This document shows positions 16,219 to 24,585 of a stretch of DNA of 64,000 nucleotides, in pieces. Below the pieces are notes generated by a model. It saw only the letters and a program-made list of their open reading frames with translations. It did not search any database and had not been told where the DNA came from. How positions within the stretch are numbered: position 1 is the first letter of the stretch; every line of letters starts with the position of its first letter. A program made the position numbers and the translations under genes. Source of the DNA: a virus; the IMG/VR virus record IMGVR_UViG_3300008627_000001, positions 1 to 64,000 of that record; one strand, written 5' to 3'.

Positions 16219-16353
16219 TTATTTGTATATAAATGGATCTCTCTTTTTAAGTTCTTTTAAACGCTTTCTATATCGTATCTCACGCTTAATTGCGTTAATA
16301 GGACGCATAGCTTGATACTTTGCTTTTTTATAGTATTTTTTTAATGTGTTCAT
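16219..16353 (-). CDS. Very basic 44-aa protein
   Basis: A short frame from ATG 16353 to TAA 16219-16221 encodes a 44-residue protein that is about 40 percent Lys plus Arg, with several Tyr and no Cys. It overlaps the end of the upstream SGNH gene by 26 bases and fills what would otherwise be a 139-base gap. Strong charge suggests nucleic-acid or membrane-surface binding. It was considered as a possible peptide substrate for the radical SAM enzymes, but nothing specific supports that. Confidence 0.5.
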   Translation of the reverse strand: MNTLKKYYKKAKYQAMRPINAIKREIRYRKRLKELKKRDPFIYK

Positions 16354-17155
16354 AAATTATCTCTGCCGCGTCTTCGTGTGCTTTCTCTAAAGGATGCGAA
16401 GTTGCAAATTCATAATTATTTATAAGTGCCCAGTCATTGAATCCCAAATACTTACTTGTTGGCCATGCTCCGGGAAAATGAAACCATACATCTTTATCAA
16501 TTAATGTTCTTAAATTAATAGTATATTGATTAGTATGATCTTCAAATAATTGCGAAGGCGTATGATGTCCTACGTATGTGAATAAGTATTTAATATTTTT
16601 ACTATTCAAAAATTCTTGAAGTAATAATATTTCTTTTAAACTGGTATATACATCGTCTTCATCGCTTACAGTATAATACCATGCTTTTGCTAAGTCTACA
16701 ATGCCTGCTTCTTTATATATATTATATTTTCTTTCTAAAGTGGCTTTAGTACTTTCGTAATTGGGAGCATCAGAACTAACCTTTTTAAACCATTCAGATT
16801 TTACTTCATTGGTTGCGGCATAAGGATCTAACGATAACCACTCTGAATCTACTTTATACATTTGGTCATTCAATGTTCCATTTATTAATTTGAACTCGCG
16901 CCTTGCAATAAATGTATACATGACTTGTACAAAAACATCTTCAGGATCATACTTCTTTAAGAATTCAATAGTATAATATAACACTCGCCGTGCCATAAAT
17001 GCATTGCCTCTTCCACTAGCTGCCGTGTTTATGTGCTTGGCTCCTAGTTTATTAGATACTAAATTACTCCAAGCATATTTACTAGGTCCAATACTATCAT
17101 TTGGTAATTCAGCACCATAAGTAAAACTATCTCCGGATGAGATGCATATTTTCAT
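16328..17155 (-). CDS. SGNH/GDSL-like hydrolase, 275 aa
   Basis: Block I is SSGDSFTYG with the likely nucleophile Ser10, block II the glycine/asparagine segment TAASGRGNAF (about 58-67), and the catalytic His region is SHPLEKAHEDAAEIIYEHI at the C-terminus (about 252-270). It probably hydrolyses or transfers an ester (for example an O-acetyl or acyl group) on a glycan. It is longer than the second cassette SGNH protein (14265-14912) but shares its start and end signatures, so the two are probably old paralogues. There is no signal peptide, so both act in the cytoplasm. Confidence 0.8.
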   Translation of the reverse strand: MKICISSGDSFTYGAELPNDSIGPSKYAWSNLVSNKLGAKHINTAASGRGNAFMARRVLYYTIEFLKKYDPEDVFVQVMYTFIARREFKLINGTLNDQMYKVDSEWLSLDPYAATNEVKSEWFKKVSSDAPNYESTKATLERKYNIYKEAGIVDLAKAWYYTVSDEDDVYTSLKEILLLQEFLNSKNIKYLFTYVGHHTPSQLFEDHTNQYTINLRTLIDKDVWFHFPGAWPTSKYLGFNDWALINNYEFATSHPLEKAHEDAAEIIYEHIKKIL

Positions 17156-17163
17156 ATTCTTAT

Positions 17164-18270
17164 TTAACGTATTTGATCTATTTGTAATTGTTTAAAGTTA
17201 CTATCGTGCCAAAAATAATCGAATGTAGCACTTGCGTCAGATGTTTGTAACTTATAAACATCTAAATAGTCATTCATAATATACCAAGTTAGATAAGGTA
17301 TGTCAGTATTAAAAGACTTTTGTAAGTTAACTTGTCCTACCTGTGGATGCCCCAATGTTAATGTTGGATCATCAGGATCTAATCCGTTTTGCCTTAACCA
17401 ATTTATAAATTCATTAATTCGTTCATTATGATGTGGGAAATCTGACTTCCTTGACCAACTAATATCAAAATCACCTGCGGCTTTTGTTTGTGATCGGCAT
17501 GCAATAGTAATTTCACCCAATGTCATTGTATTGCCACCACTGATATCTAATGCACCACCTTCATCTATAAAAACTTCCCAATGCGTTTTACCAACTGCTT
17601 TATTAACACCTACATAAACACCGCCAAACACTTTGTCTAAGCTACCAATTCCAAACCCTTCGAAGTCTGATTCATCTACTAAATCAAAGCGTGGTGCATT
17701 TAACCAACACATTAATTGTGACTTCTGCATCCACTCAGGCGCCTGTACTAACTTACGATTAGTTAATGCCCATGTTTCAAACTCGTGACATAACAAATTA
17801 AGTTGCCTTATATGATACTTTTCTTCAGGTGTGGCGTTTTTAAAATGCCGAGACATTGACGTTGACGTATCACCTGTATCAATGCCTTGTAATTCTTCAA
17901 ACCATCTATGTAACCAATTAAACTTTTCATGTTTAATGGATAGTCCTGGATGGCCAAACCCTACTTCACCATAATTAATACAATTTTCTAATGTATATGG
18001 CGCTGTTTCTATATTATAGTTTAATGAACTACTGTTAATAAAGTCTATCGTATCGTTGATTTCATCAAGAATCAATTGCCCTGATCGTTTTCCGTTTACA
18101 AAACCCAAAAAGCAATAGTTTTTTTCAAGTATTAAATTGTCGTTAAGTATTCCGTTTAACGCTGTAAGCCATTTGCGACTTAACCCTGTATCATATACGT
18201 CAATATAGACATCCATAGTACTATGATATCTTGTTCTTAACGTCATTACAATTTCATCTAATTTTTTCAT
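17164..18270 (-). CDS. Hypothetical cassette protein, 368 aa
   Basis: I do not recognise a family. Visible features are an N-terminal part with an LHRWFEEL segment (about residue 120), a SRHFKNAT motif and helical region (about 140-165), a WEVFIDEGGALDISGGNTM segment (about 230-250), and a C-terminal NWLRQNGLDPDDPTL. The last three have weaker counterparts in the 308-aa protein at 10998-11924. It overlaps the 2OG-dioxygenase gene by 17 bases, so the two may act together. The dioxygenase and this protein could be enzyme and adaptor, but that is conjecture. Confidence 0.6.
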   Translation of the reverse strand: MKKLDEIVMTLRTRYHSTMDVYIDVYDTGLSRKWLTALNGILNDNLILEKNYCFLGFVNGKRSGQLILDEINDTIDFINSSSLNYNIETAPYTLENCINYGEVGFGHPGLSIKHEKFNWLHRWFEELQGIDTGDTSTSMSRHFKNATPEEKYHIRQLNLLCHEFETWALTNRKLVQAPEWMQKSQLMCWLNAPRFDLVDESDFEGFGIGSLDKVFGGVYVGVNKAVGKTHWEVFIDEGGALDISGGNTMTLGEITIACRSQTKAAGDFDISWSRKSDFPHHNERINEFINWLRQNGLDPDDPTLTLGHPQVGQVNLQKSFNTDIPYLTWYIMNDYLDVYKLQTSDASATFDYFWHDSNFKQLQIDQIR

Positions 18271-19030
18271 TGATTAGTTTCTCCTTTACTTCTTCAAATG
18301 TTTTACCATATAGGCATACTCTAAGCGTAAGTCTTTCATTTGGTGTTGCTTCTACACGATGTTCTATACCACTATTAATTAACGCTACCTTGTAGGTATC
18401 TACTTTATAATAATTGTCACCTTCTCTAAACTCTGTTGCTCCACGTTTACTAGTTTCGCTATCTAAGTTAATAGCTATAACAATAGGTGTAAAAGTAATG
18501 TTATTAGACTTTAACAATCTATCCGGAACTGTTATAACATTATCCACATGCCAGTCGATGCAAGTATTTTTTGCTGACCATACGTAATTTACATCATAAT
18601 CTAAAATAAAGTCTTGCAAATTTAAATGTTCAATTAATTGTTTTCCTATTTCTTGCATGTATTTTTTATTATCAGTAAACTCTTTAATATTGTGTTGGTC
18701 CTCAAGAACATTAAAACGAGAGTACAACGGATTATCTGCTTGCCCTACTAATATAACTCCTTCTGTTCCTTTTTTGTCAGTAACTAGTGGGCGAATTTTT
18801 TCCATATCTATAGAATCATAATAATCTTTGTTTTTTACTATTAGATCTAAGACTTTTTTCAGTGCTTTAGATTTATCTTTTTCCTCAACTGAATAATATG
18901 TTTCTCTATATTTTCTAAGTATAGAAAAAACTTCTCTTAACTTAGCAATATCAAACATGTCATATTTGTCGTTAAAATCAATGTGTTGTGAACCAACCCA
19001 TGGTTCAGATTTGTCTAATATCTTATCCAT
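18254..19030 (-). CDS. 2-oxoglutarate/Fe(II)-dependent dioxygenase
   Basis: The iron-binding facial triad is visible as His161 and Asp163 in DWHVDN and His224 in GIEHRVEA, with Arg237 in RLTLRV a likely binder of the 2-oxoglutarate carboxylate. The His-to-Arg spacing and the RVEATPNERLTLR stretch resemble aspartyl/asparaginyl beta-hydroxylase-like enzymes and related phage dioxygenases. Length is 258 residues, with a helical N-terminus of about 90 residues outside the core. It would hydroxylate or desaturate a substrate using O2. It lies two bases from the flavin split-barrel gene and overlaps the 368-aa gene. Confidence 0.8.
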   Translation of the reverse strand: MDKILDKSEPWVGSQHIDFNDKYDMFDIAKLREVFSILRKYRETYYSVEEKDKSKALKKVLDLIVKNKDYYDSIDMEKIRPLVTDKKGTEGVILVGQADNPLYSRFNVLEDQHNIKEFTDNKKYMQEIGKQLIEHLNLQDFILDYDVNYVWSAKNTCIDWHVDNVITVPDRLLKSNNITFTPIVIAINLDSETSKRGATEFREGDNYYKVDTYKVALINSGIEHRVEATPNERLTLRVCLYGKTFEEVKEKLINEKIR

Positions 19031-19031
19031 T

Positions 19032-19580
19032 TTATATTCCTCCTATTGTTGTAGTATCAAACTTTAGAAATTCTTGTTCATCAATACTGGTGCGTATCCA
19101 AGCTGCCTTAGCAAATCCTCCATTTAACCTAATAGACTCGACATTGAGTCTATACATATTAAAGTCTAAAAAGTCAAAAAATCCTCTTGCTTTCTTATGC
19201 TTTTCTAAAAACTTTGATTTGTGTTCATTCTTGTCTACTAATTCTACTCTGCCTATAAAAGTGGCTCTGGGACTATTCATTCTCATACGTCCATGTAAAC
19301 TACCGTCAATTGTGCCATCTAATAATAAAGATATCTTTTTGTATGTTTGAATATTTTTACTATGGTCTGACAAATCTGATATAAAAATATAAGGAACTTT
19401 TCTAATAAAGCATGACTGAACCAAACTTACATATGGATGAGTTTGTAATGCATCATGACCATTTCCTAATGAAGTGGCCATATACATAAAACCACTATCA
19501 GCAGTTATTAAATTTTCAACAATATGTATTGCGTCTACTGTAGTAAAATTTGTTTCTAAACTTTTATCGTCTTCCACCAT
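19032..19580 (-). CDS. HugZ/pyridoxamine-phosphate-oxidase-like flavin split-barrel protein
   Basis: The 182-residue sequence follows the HugZ pattern: HPYVSLV (about 48-54), VPYIFISDLSDHSKNI (about 62-77), SLLLDG, RATFIGRVELV (about 105-115), a FLEKHKKARGFFDFLDF helix, then YRLNVESIRLNGGFAKAAWI (about 143-162). In that family the barrel binds FMN and/or heme, and HugZ proteins degrade heme. The C-terminal extension that supplies the heme-ligand His in H. pylori HugZ is not seen, so heme degradation is uncertain. It could be a flavin reductase serving the neighbouring iron-sulfur enzymes. It overlaps the 437-aa radical SAM gene by 25 bases. Confidence 0.8.
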   Translation of the reverse strand: MVEDDKSLETNFTTVDAIHIVENLITADSGFMYMATSLGNGHDALQTHPYVSLVQSCFIRKVPYIFISDLSDHSKNIQTYKKISLLLDGTIDGSLHGRMRMNSPRATFIGRVELVDKNEHKSKFLEKHKKARGFFDFLDFNMYRLNVESIRLNGGFAKAAWIRTSIDEQEFLKFDTTTIGGI

Positions 19581-20869
19581 TCTAAAATCTCGCCATTCAA
19601 AATATTATCTATAGTATAACTGGTTTTACGCAGATTGTCAATTTTTGCCATGCGTTGTTTGCCTTTCAAGATGCCTTGTTCGTACTCGTCGGACCACTCT
19701 TCTTGGAAAGTTGGTCTTTCTTTTAGATTTTTTAATACATCTATTAGCGGTTGTTGTTTCCATGTTGCCTCCTTACATTCTTCTAATAATTGATCTACTT
19801 TGTCGTTTAATAAGTTACGTGGTAAACACAATGGACTCATTATAATGTCCGGTGTAAAAGCAAAAGTAACTTTTGCTAATAACATCGTATCTAACTCCTT
19901 ACTTAATTCAAACATATTTTTTACTTCATATAATCCAGGTAAGGTTAAAGTAAAGTCTAAACGCATTTGGTTTGGATGCTTTTGTGCCGCCATACCTTGT
20001 TTATAATAGTGTAAAAACTTACTCCAATCTAAACCATCGCGTATGTATTCTCCTATAGCACCTGTACCATCAATTGATGCACATATTTGCCAGTCGCGTA
20101 TATTGTCTAGTATATTTCTAAACAAATGCGTTCCTTTATACTCTATACGAGATAAGTTTGTATTATATCTTGCGTATACTTTACTTCCGTGTCCTTGTTC
20201 TATAATTTGTTTCATATACTTCCAATGTTCTTCAAACATTAGAGGTTCGCCACCTACCCAGTATATCTCTTCTACTTTGCCATTTGCTACTGCATCAGCA
20301 AATTCTTTTTCTACTACTTGCGATTGAACCTCGCTTATTTGTTTTCTTACAGTTGGGTCCATCCAATTATTTTTTGGATTACTGTAATCAATCATGTTGT
20401 TGTTACGTTGTTCTGTTTCCCAACTACTACTTAACATATCGCCACACATACGACATTTAAAATTACATAAATTACTAAAGCGATAATCCCAACTTACTGG
20501 CTTCATTGTAGTGTAGCCTGTTTCGTCTGTACTTGCTATCACTTCGTCGTATTTGTGTTTAAATAAATTCCAAAAATAATCTCTATATACGTCAGTGTTT
20601 AGTAATTTTTTATTACATACTTGGCAAGCATCTATTTCTTCTCCCGCCATGTGTGCTCTACGTACACTTTTCATATATTCACTATTCCAATGTTCTTCTA
20701 ATGATATTGGATTATATTCACCTGTGCCGGCTTCAGTGTCTATATATTGCTTAAAGCTTTGTGCAGGCTCGCGTGAAGCGCAACACAATCTACGTTCTGT
20801 TTGTGGACTTAGGTAAGTATGCACCCACGGTGCCATACACATTGTTTCTGGTTTTTGTATTTTTTTCAT
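19556..20869 (-). CDS. Radical SAM protein with N-terminal twitch/SPASM-like module (type A), 437 aa
   Basis: The radical SAM motif is CNFKCRMC (Cys135, 139, 142), followed by GGEPLMFEEHW (about residue 206) for AdoMet binding and by SIDGTGAIGEYIRDG, a common substrate-side segment. The N-terminal module has CMAPWVH (Cys11), a CC pair (29-30), then a LEEHWNSEYM stretch and CQVC (82, 85): the ingredients of an auxiliary iron-sulfur domain, placed before rather than after the core. The product of any such reaction is unknown. It lacks the C-terminal ETFPEL tail present in four sister proteins. The next gene, for the flavin protein, overlaps its end. Confidence 0.85.
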   Translation of the reverse strand: MKKIQKPETMCMAPWVHTYLSPQTERRLCCASREPAQSFKQYIDTEAGTGEYNPISLEEHWNSEYMKSVRRAHMAGEEIDACQVCNKKLLNTDVYRDYFWNLFKHKYDEVIASTDETGYTTMKPVSWDYRFSNLCNFKCRMCGDMLSSSWETEQRNNNMIDYSNPKNNWMDPTVRKQISEVQSQVVEKEFADAVANGKVEEIYWVGGEPLMFEEHWKYMKQIIEQGHGSKVYARYNTNLSRIEYKGTHLFRNILDNIRDWQICASIDGTGAIGEYIRDGLDWSKFLHYYKQGMAAQKHPNQMRLDFTLTLPGLYEVKNMFELSKELDTMLLAKVTFAFTPDIIMSPLCLPRNLLNDKVDQLLEECKEATWKQQPLIDVLKNLKERPTFQEEWSDEYEQGILKGKQRMAKIDNLRKTSYTIDNILNGEILEWWKTIKV

Positions 20870-20870
20870 T

Positions 20871-22007
20871 TTATTTTTTGGGTATTAATAATGAATCTTT
20901 ACTAATGCTTATATTTCTGTTGAAAGTGATCGGAGGTACTTCCGGAGCGTGAAACCACGGATGTGTTATGATATTATTATAGATTTTAACCCATTCATCA
21001 TATAATTCGTGGTCAGGCATGAATACTTGTTGTCTTTTAAAATTTGTGTAGCGGTCTGCTTCCGTCAAGCCGTTATTCTGATCTACCACTGGCCATGTTA
21101 TGCCCCACGCCGTGCCCCAATCGTGTACAGGGTTAAGAAATCCTTTAACTTCAAACTTTTCGCAAAGATTTATAAAATTTATAATATCTTTAAAATTATT
21201 TTTTTGCACAACAAAAGTCATATGAAATACATAATTATTATCTTTCAAAAATTGTAAATTATCTAGAACAGTTTCCCATTTGCCAGGAGGTCTAACAATG
21301 TTATATACGTCCTTAGTGCCTGCATCAATGCTTATTGAAAATTCTTGTATATTATTTTTTAACATAGTAGATGTTTCAAACTTGGATTGATCTATTAATG
21401 TTGCATTTGATCTAATTGTAAAACGATGTTTTGGATTTGGTTTATAATTATATATAATTTCACTATATATTTTACTAGCAAAAGGTTCACCGCCGGCGAA
21501 TTCTATAAGTACTGATCCTTTATATTTGTCCAAAAGTTCTAAGAATTTTTTTACATAACTTTTTTTCTTTTCAAACTGTTTTCCAGATTTATAATACATC
21601 AGTTCATTTCTGCAACTAGGGCACTGTAAATTGCAACTATCATCCGTTGTTATATTAATTGTAAAATCATGAAATGGATCCTCCTCCTCAAAAGGACCAT
21701 GACAATGTTTTAGATCACAAAATTTAAATGTTGATCCTGCTTTTGTGTTTTCTTGTAGTTTTTTAGCAACTGGGTTGTTCCATATATCATGCAATCTATA
21801 AAAATCAAAAATATGGCCAACAGGATAAGGTAAGAATCCTTCACAACTACATATAAAAATATATCCATCTTTATCCATCGTCATGTTGGTTTCAGGAAGA
21901 ATACATGTAAAATTTTTAGCAGATAAGTCGACTTTATTTCTATACTTATTTTTTAAGGAGAAATTACCGCCGGTTTTTCGAACAAGGGTTAAATATTTTG
22001 TATCCAT
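20871..22007 (-). CDS. Radical SAM protein with N-terminal twitch/SPASM-like module (type B), 378 aa
   Basis: Closest in the window to the 356-aa protein at 15118-16188. The core motif is CNLQCPSC (Cys125, 129, 132), with EFAGGEPFAS about 45 residues on. The N-terminal module shows Cys35, the CSC of ICSCEG at 53/55, HDIWNNPVAKKLQE, then Cys97 and Cys102. The two type-B proteins differ from type A in CSC rather than CC and in the spacing of the last cysteine pair (C-x4-C rather than C-x2-C). It overlaps the preceding type-A gene by 19 bases. No substrate can be read. Confidence 0.85.
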   Translation of the reverse strand: MDTKYLTLVRKTGGNFSLKNKYRNKVDLSAKNFTCILPETNMTMDKDGYIFICSCEGFLPYPVGHIFDFYRLHDIWNNPVAKKLQENTKAGSTFKFCDLKHCHGPFEEEDPFHDFTINITTDDSCNLQCPSCRNELMYYKSGKQFEKKKSYVKKFLELLDKYKGSVLIEFAGGEPFASKIYSEIIYNYKPNPKHRFTIRSNATLIDQSKFETSTMLKNNIQEFSISIDAGTKDVYNIVRPPGKWETVLDNLQFLKDNNYVFHMTFVVQKNNFKDIINFINLCEKFEVKGFLNPVHDWGTAWGITWPVVDQNNGLTEADRYTNFKRQQVFMPDHELYDEWVKIYNNIITHPWFHAPEVPPITFNRNISISKDSLLIPKK

Positions 22008-23335
22008 TTTTTATAGTCATAATTTATGAATTCTGCTAACACAGAATCAACATCATTTAAAGTTTTGCTTCTTACACTATCTACTTTACAGATAATGGTA
22101 TGTAACATGGTGTCTAGATATTCTTCACCATCTTTTTCCTTTCTAAGATCTTCACTATACATATAAGAAATTAAAGACTCTACTTCTTTTACGTTATCAA
22201 AGTTTTTATCTATTAACTCTTGCCAATTATATGCTCTTAACTTATTTGCAATAATATCTTTTACTTCAGGTGAATGCATTTGTATATTAAAATGTTTGGG
22301 ATAATGCATTAAATTTAGATACCAAGAATCTAAGTCTTTAATTTCTTTAACCCAGTCTGCAACATCTGTTATGTTATGGAAATTAAACAAGTTAAATGTA
22401 GTGCATATTTCTGTTTCCATGTTACTGGTTTTGTTCTCAGAAATATACAGTATATTACTGTTTACTTCATCCCATTTTGCACCATAACGTTGGTATTCAA
22501 ATTTATCGCCAATATCATCTACACTAAAAGATATTCTACAATGTTTAAAATGTGGTAAAATATCATGAAATTCATCTTTTGGCAACTGAGTGCCATTTGT
22601 ATTATAATGAATATTTATATTTTTTGCGTGTCCGGATTCAATTAATGTTTCTAATACTGTAAAGTGTTCTTTAATCATCCAGGGTTCACCGCCTGTAAAC
22701 TCTAAATGCTTTACGTTAGGCAATATTTCCTTTAGGTCTTCCCAAAATTGCGGACTTTTGCGTGGCCATTCGCCTTGCTTTAGATAGTAATATGCTGATG
22801 ATTTTTTTGCATCTTCTTTTTTAAGTCCATGGAACTTTATATCTAATTCTATTTCTTCTTGCGCCCATTTGCTACTACTCCATGATCCGCATATTCTACA
22901 TTTTAAATTACAAATAGTTCCTAACTTTAAGTCTAAATATGCAATATCATTTTCTGTAATATCTTTACTAAAAATATCACGCATTTCAGGCAAGTGATGT
23001 GTAAAGTAGTGTGCCCAATTTATACGTTTACTTTCCAATCCAGCGTCTTCCTCATCCCAACACTTTTTGCAAATCTCAGGCTTTTTGCCGTCTAAGAAGT
23101 CTTGTCGTAACTTTTGCATATCAGGACTATTAAACGCATTTGTAATATTGTCGCCATTGTTTAAATTATACGGCTCATTTGTTCCTTCTTTACGCACAGG
23201 CCCTTCTGTCATACAACAAGGTTTAAGCCATCCTTTAGCATCTGCTTCCATATGCATAAAGGGCAAGTAGCATAGTGTAGGTGTTTCCTTAAAAGAGTCT
23301 ACTTTATGTATAACAGTTTTTAGTTTTTCATTCAT
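21989..23335 (-). CDS. Radical SAM protein with N-terminal twitch/SPASM-like module (type A), 448 aa
   Basis: Core motif CNLKCRIC (Cys142, 146, 149) is followed by EFTGGEPWMIKEHF. The N-terminal module consists of LCYLPFMHME (Cys22), a CC pair at 40-41, a PDMQKLRQDFLDGKKPE helix, and CKKC (89, 92). The C-terminal half probably completes the barrel and caps the active site. It ends with a lysine/aspartate-rich helix instead of the ETFPEL tail. It overlaps its upstream and downstream neighbours by 4 and 19 bases, so it is translated as part of the radical SAM run. Confidence 0.85.
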   Translation of the reverse strand: MNEKLKTVIHKVDSFKETPTLCYLPFMHMEADAKGWLKPCCMTEGPVRKEGTNEPYNLNNGDNITNAFNSPDMQKLRQDFLDGKKPEICKKCWDEEDAGLESKRINWAHYFTHHLPEMRDIFSKDITENDIAYLDLKLGTICNLKCRICGSWSSSKWAQEEIELDIKFHGLKKEDAKKSSAYYYLKQGEWPRKSPQFWEDLKEILPNVKHLEFTGGEPWMIKEHFTVLETLIESGHAKNINIHYNTNGTQLPKDEFHDILPHFKHCRISFSVDDIGDKFEYQRYGAKWDEVNSNILYISENKTSNMETEICTTFNLFNFHNITDVADWVKEIKDLDSWYLNLMHYPKHFNIQMHSPEVKDIIANKLRAYNWQELIDKNFDNVKEVESLISYMYSEDLRKEKDGEEYLDTMLHTIICKVDSVRSKTLNDVDSVLAEFINYDYKKWIQNI

Positions 23336-24585
23336 AGTTCACTCAACTCTGGAAATGTTTCTTTAAAGTTTTCATTTCTTACATCGTCTACTTGGTTGGT
23401 TAGTTTTAAAAAGTCTTGTAGCAATTGTTCGTTGGCAGGTTGATTAATAAAGTTAATAGCACTTTCATAACCGTTTGTTGCTCGTTGCAAGCCGTCCAAC
23501 GGTCTAATATATTCAATATGCTCTTTGTATTTAGCGATTAGTTTTTCTTTAAGATTATTTGGTAGATTGTCTATGCGATAGTGTGGTGGATTCATTAATA
23601 TGTTTATGTTAAAGTCTTGTGCTTGTATTAAACCTCTATCCATCCAATCACGATGAAAGTCTGGCATATGGAAACTGTTCATTATGCTTAACGTGCAACT
23701 AATATAAAAATCCACGTTAGGACAAATTTCTAACATTTCAAATCTATTTTGTTCAGTCTCTTTCCAAATAGTTCCTTTACGTATATACTCGGCACGTTTG
23801 CCCATGCCATCCAAACTTGCGCCGACACTAACACTATCAAAATGTTTCCACATTTCAAAAATACTTTTTCCTTTAAACTTCATTTCGCTCATATTAGTGT
23901 TGTAAATAAGTTTTACATCAAAACGCTCTTGTCGTATAAGTTCTTCTAAAATTTTCCAATGCTCAACCATTGTAAGTGGTTCACCACCCGCAAAATAAAA
24001 TTGCTCAATGTATGGCATATGTCGCTTTGCTTCTTCATAAAAGTCTTTGTCATCACCACATCGTATTACTTTGGGATGATTTGGCGTTTGTCCTAACTTA
24101 ACGGCATCACTATACCAATTAGAACTAAACAGTGGTCCGCAAGTGCGACAACGGAAGTTACACATATTACTAAAGCGAACGTCCCAATACACAATTTCAA
24201 AATTTGGATCAACGTTATGTGATTTTGTTTTATTAATATGATGTCCAAAATGTTTATTTGCACTTACTCTACCACTCATGAATCCGTTTTTATCTTGTTC
24301 ATAGCATTTACTACATTCTTTAAGGTGCAATCCTTTAAACATTCTATCACGTATATTTTGCATTTTCTCGCCGTGCCAAATCTCTTCCAAAGTATTATCT
24401 TTTAAATCACCAACTGGCATATTCATATCTGACATACAGCAAAGATGCACAGAGGAATCAGGATAAGCATGTATATGAGTCCAGGGATAGATACAAAACG
24501 TAGGATTTTCTAAGAGATTGAATTGTTCTTGTGGTGATAGATCCTCAAGTTGAACTTTCAACGGCTTTTTTTCATTATAATCCAT
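23332..24585 (-). CDS. Radical SAM protein with N-terminal twitch/SPASM-like module (type A), 417 aa
   Basis: Core motif CNFRCRTC (Cys142, 146, 149), then YFAGGEPLTMVEHW and a GASLDGMGKRAEYIRKG segment. The N-terminal module is the clearest SPASM-like one: CIYPWTH (Cys31), CC at 49-50, VGDLKDNTLEEIWHGEKM, and CSKC (91, 94). It is highly similar to the 437-aa protein encoded just upstream (24575-25888), sharing the order of motifs and the C-terminal R-N-E-N/D-F/M-x-E-x-FPEL tail, so the two are tandem duplicates. It overlaps both neighbours. Confidence 0.87.
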   Translation of the reverse strand: MDYNEKKPLKVQLEDLSPQEQFNLLENPTFCIYPWTHIHAYPDSSVHLCCMSDMNMPVGDLKDNTLEEIWHGEKMQNIRDRMFKGLHLKECSKCYEQDKNGFMSGRVSANKHFGHHINKTKSHNVDPNFEIVYWDVRFSNMCNFRCRTCGPLFSSNWYSDAVKLGQTPNHPKVIRCGDDKDFYEEAKRHMPYIEQFYFAGGEPLTMVEHWKILEELIRQERFDVKLIYNTNMSEMKFKGKSIFEMWKHFDSVSVGASLDGMGKRAEYIRKGTIWKETEQNRFEMLEICPNVDFYISCTLSIMNSFHMPDFHRDWMDRGLIQAQDFNINILMNPPHYRIDNLPNNLKEKLIAKYKEHIEYIRPLDGLQRATNGYESAINFINQPANEQLLQDFLKLTNQVDDVRNENFKETFPELSEL

